Source: Oscillospiraceae bacterium
Lineage (GTDB): Bacteria > Bacillota > Clostridia > Oscillospirales > Oscillospiraceae
Assembly: GCA_031260745.1 (NCBI GenBank)
Contig: JAISKY010000281.1
Location: 1-6,496, forward strand
Reading direction: 5' to 3'
Length of the DNA: 6,496 bases
Shown here: piece after piece, positions 5,201 through 6,496 of the stretch
How positions within the stretch are numbered: the stretch's first letter is position 1
Layout of the letters: the number at the start of each line of letters is the position of its first letter
Program-made: the position numbers and the translations under genes
The notes under the pieces: generated by a model
What the model was told of the DNA's origin: nothing
The model's database searches: none
Seen by the model: only the letters and a program-made list of their open reading frames with translations

Positions 5201-6496
5201 CCCAGGTAACAAAAACATTCCTACACGTTTTCAGCCGACGATAGATATTACCGTTAAGCCTGCAGAATCCGAACCGCATTACATCGAATCTGGAAAAATC
5301 CTGTTTGAAAATACTACCAAGATAACCGGACTAACTAAAGTCGCTATAACAATGGATGCGTCTAACATTCCTGACGTATTCGTCGGTACAATTGACATTT
5401 CACAAAACGCTGCCACACAGAAAAACAAAGTTGAACTTACCGATGTTGGAAAGATGACCCCCACAGGTTACGATTTCTCCACCACTTACGATGAAGCCAA
5501 TTTCGCTCCAAGAACAGCGTATCTGATTGATAAAACATCTATTTCAGTCGGTGTACCTGTCCGTAAGTGGGTATATAGAGATTATAATTTCAGCGGAGAT
5601 TTATATACATTCAAAAACCCGTCATTATACGGTGATACAAATAAAATTGCTGTGGGTTTTAAGAACGGCAGTTCACCGCAAACTACAATACCCGGATTCC
5701 ACGATGCTGGTCATTCTGGTGAAGCCCTTATGCAGGTTGATGGTTTGTACTATCTGACAAGTAATCTAGCAGCGAGCAACCTTGAAACCGTAATAGCAAA
5801 CTCCACTGCCGGAGATACTTTTACTGTTAACGCAACCAATCTGAAACTTATGAATCTAAGTATACGGAATACAGGTTCTTCTCCATTGGTCTTACTGATG
5901 AGCTATTGTCTTGGAAACTTTGCAATTAGTTCTGATACATCGGTAAATTTCTCGGATATTACAGTTCCTACAACGGTAGATACTGCTTTTATTGCTGAAA
6001 TAGGAGGATATGCTGTTCCATTCGGTTCCATGCCACTTTATAATGTTTCCAATTACAACTATACAACACACTATGTCAAAATCACTAACGCACTTACTTA
6101 CAAAATAACAGGTACTAGCATTACACCTACACGAACCACAGCAAGTGGAACTTTATCGCTTTCTTCCTCGTCTGGCAATGTTTCATTCACTATACAGCAA
6201 GGTGATAATGACCTTATACCTCGCTACGAGCCACCGCATATACTTACGCCACCCAATAATAGCATAACAATCACTCCCGTTACGACAGCAACTATTTCTG
6301 CCTCAAGCGGTGGTACTCTTACTTTCACCGCCGAAGTTCATGGCGAAGGTTCACCGTGCGCCAAGCCATCGCAAACTGTAAACTGGTCTCTTGATGGTTC
6401 TCCATCCGGAGCATATATCTCTAATGGCATACTTACAATTACTCCAGGTATATTCACCACAACTTCATCACTCCAAATTCGAGCAACAGCACCGCC
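2274..6496 (+). CDS. Very large SLH-domain cell-surface protein (3' end outside window)
   Basis: One open frame of 1407 codons with no stop, continuing past the window. Residues 1-34 form a signal peptide: basic LKK, hydrophobic core LALAIAVVLGFGL, and a likely cut after ANS. Three SLH domains follow at about 37-85, 95-145 and 155-205. Their core motifs are IKRGE, ITREE and ISRAE. SLH domains bind pyruvylated secondary cell wall polymer, so the protein should sit on the outer wall surface. Residues about 220-445 are a Val/Ile/Asn/Asp/Gly ladder (for example INGDLFITQGVGDG, VDGDVYVTGGGENG), probably a right-handed beta-helix. About 474-572 resembles an SbsA-type Ig domain (VKKVTVLEDGTIQVEFSKEV). 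About 620-705 resembles a cadherin-like beta sandwich (VTAADGKTRMYYRLNV). Residues 706-1330 are unrecognised apart from an EF-hand-like loop at 944-955. About 1330-1407 looks like a bacterial Ig domain (VNWSLDGSPSGAYISNGILT). Probable role: S-layer component or adhesin. No enzyme motif was seen. Base composition changes near 4740. Confidence 0.9.
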   Translation, partial: MSKLSTALKKLTALALAIAVVLGFGLSGLPSANSVSFSDTESHWARVPIDRWTSKGVISGYSGNEYRPDAAIKRGELFKIIAQTMNYQYIPGNPFSDININDWYYDYILKLVGAGVVNGSGGRVRPEDNITREEAFAVFARVFRISADESGILNFPDSEDCEFWAKGEVGGLIRAGYVKGSDGYLNPKSLISRAEAVQILDNIVYGYISSGEMYSTDINGVTIINTSGAELHDMHINGDLFITQGVGDGQVILDNVIVDGDVYVTGGGENGVLIRGKSRVGTVFVKTTPATGPVRVSFSEPSEANTIAIENDSEDVFIDGIVNRVLVSRDATVYLDNTTVKSIDLNGIGAEVRVNENATAKDIRINAERTKIYTAGNVDHITVNRGADGAQIESGRSGHLVQVTSWANDANIFGTGVLGYVTVEEGTGTRVTVSGAVVEVSADAGGVKTGDAPENWIPPGETGQVGMGDTENALNVKKVTVLEDGTIQVEFSKEVDKTKAQSASNYSLTGDAVKYTADQQQHVPNYADVNGSIVKLTFTGSSLKLMKSGETAIITVSNLTAKDGSPLGIKSGIFRKASDDARLVSGKITGGGKDYTIRAVDPNVNWPDGSMSLGNPDPKLELTVTIPGRVGREADLTLEARDPMAKIAFVIKTGTMPAPSAASDYKETVFTKLSFTSATLADRVYIQVTAADGKTRMYYRLNVRVIDQPSLSSIEVESPYKIRFNFMNLLDDEKYVRFGELISTAGSSITSSAWLPIVGPDNNGVGSLSLDLQKPSDRDIFEKILDNYYIHFGKLKGGAPADDDADPDNVICTFGDLLKPTEVPNGDFLDTNTGNIYFTTHGTLMVHGLKSTANYAVKIERGSNVTAYIRSTDADGLLILDSPSSDLTKVTVRRIYKENLGLPSELGKPYVPNPEVNVDLAGLKIEPAMDPLWGFYAGTRMQIDKENDGKLTSEDIKNLATLALGSHPLQTNLLNNPGNKNIPTRFQPTIDITVKPAESEPHYIESGKILFENTTKITGLTKVAITMDASNIPDVFVGTIDISQNAATQKNKVELTDVGKMTPTGYDFSTTYDEANFAPRTAYLIDKTSISVGVPVRKWVYRDYNFSGDLYTFKNPSLYGDTNKIAVGFKNGSSPQTTIPGFHDAGHSGEALMQVDGLYYLTSNLAASNLETVIANSTAGDTFTVNATNLKLMNLSIRNTGSSPLVLLMSYCLGNFAISSDTSVNFSDITVPTTVDTAFIAEIGGYAVPFGSMPLYNVSNYNYTTHYVKITNALTYKITGTSITPTRTTASGTLSLSSSSGNVSFTIQQGDNDLIPRYEPPHILTPPNNSITITPVTTATISASSGGTLTFTAEVHGEGSPCAKPSQTVNWSLDGSPSGAYISNGILTITPGIFTTTSSLQIRATAP

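Overview
The window looks like a chromosomal fragment of a low-to-moderate GC Gram-positive bacterium, most likely an uncultured Clostridia-type Firmicute. Three things point there. A TatD-associated-type radical SAM gene and a DUF624 (YesL-type) membrane protein gene are both typical of that group. A very long secreted protein anchored by three SLH domains follows them. AGGAGG-type ribosome binding sites and a strong extended -10 promoter fit as well. The taxon is an inference from gene content only.

Layout, all genes on the + strand. (1) Positions 1-346 hold the 3' end of a XerD-like tyrosine recombinase. (2) Positions 371-1270 encode a 299-residue DUF624 membrane protein. (3) Positions 1270-1866 encode a 198-residue radical SAM protein whose start codon overlaps the previous stop (TAATG). 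These three probably form one transcription unit, ended by a clear intrinsic terminator at 1898-1928. (4) Positions 1867-2273 are intergenic. They hold that terminator, two arrays of a TTATGT-type motif repeated exactly every 13 bp, two further scattered copies, then a good sigma-A promoter (-35 at 2202, -10 at 2225) and a ribosome binding site. (5) Positions 2274-6496 are one uninterrupted reading frame of 1407 codons that runs off the window. It encodes a signal peptide, three SLH domains, a probable beta-helix ladder, Ig/cadherin-like beta-sandwich domains, a long unrecognised section with one EF-hand/dockerin-like loop, and a terminal Ig-like domain.

The first three genes look like a housekeeping cluster: chromosome dimer resolution, a membrane protein of unknown function and a radical SAM enzyme of unknown function. 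The large gene has its own promoter and is an independent surface-display unit. The observations most worth a second look are the 13-bp-period motif arrays upstream of the surface protein and the sharp base-composition change inside its reading frame near 4740. The N-terminal, wall-binding half is GC-rich (about 57-63% in sampled 60-base lines). The distal half is AT-rich (about 33-45%). This suggests a mosaic gene with an acquired or fast-evolving distal part.
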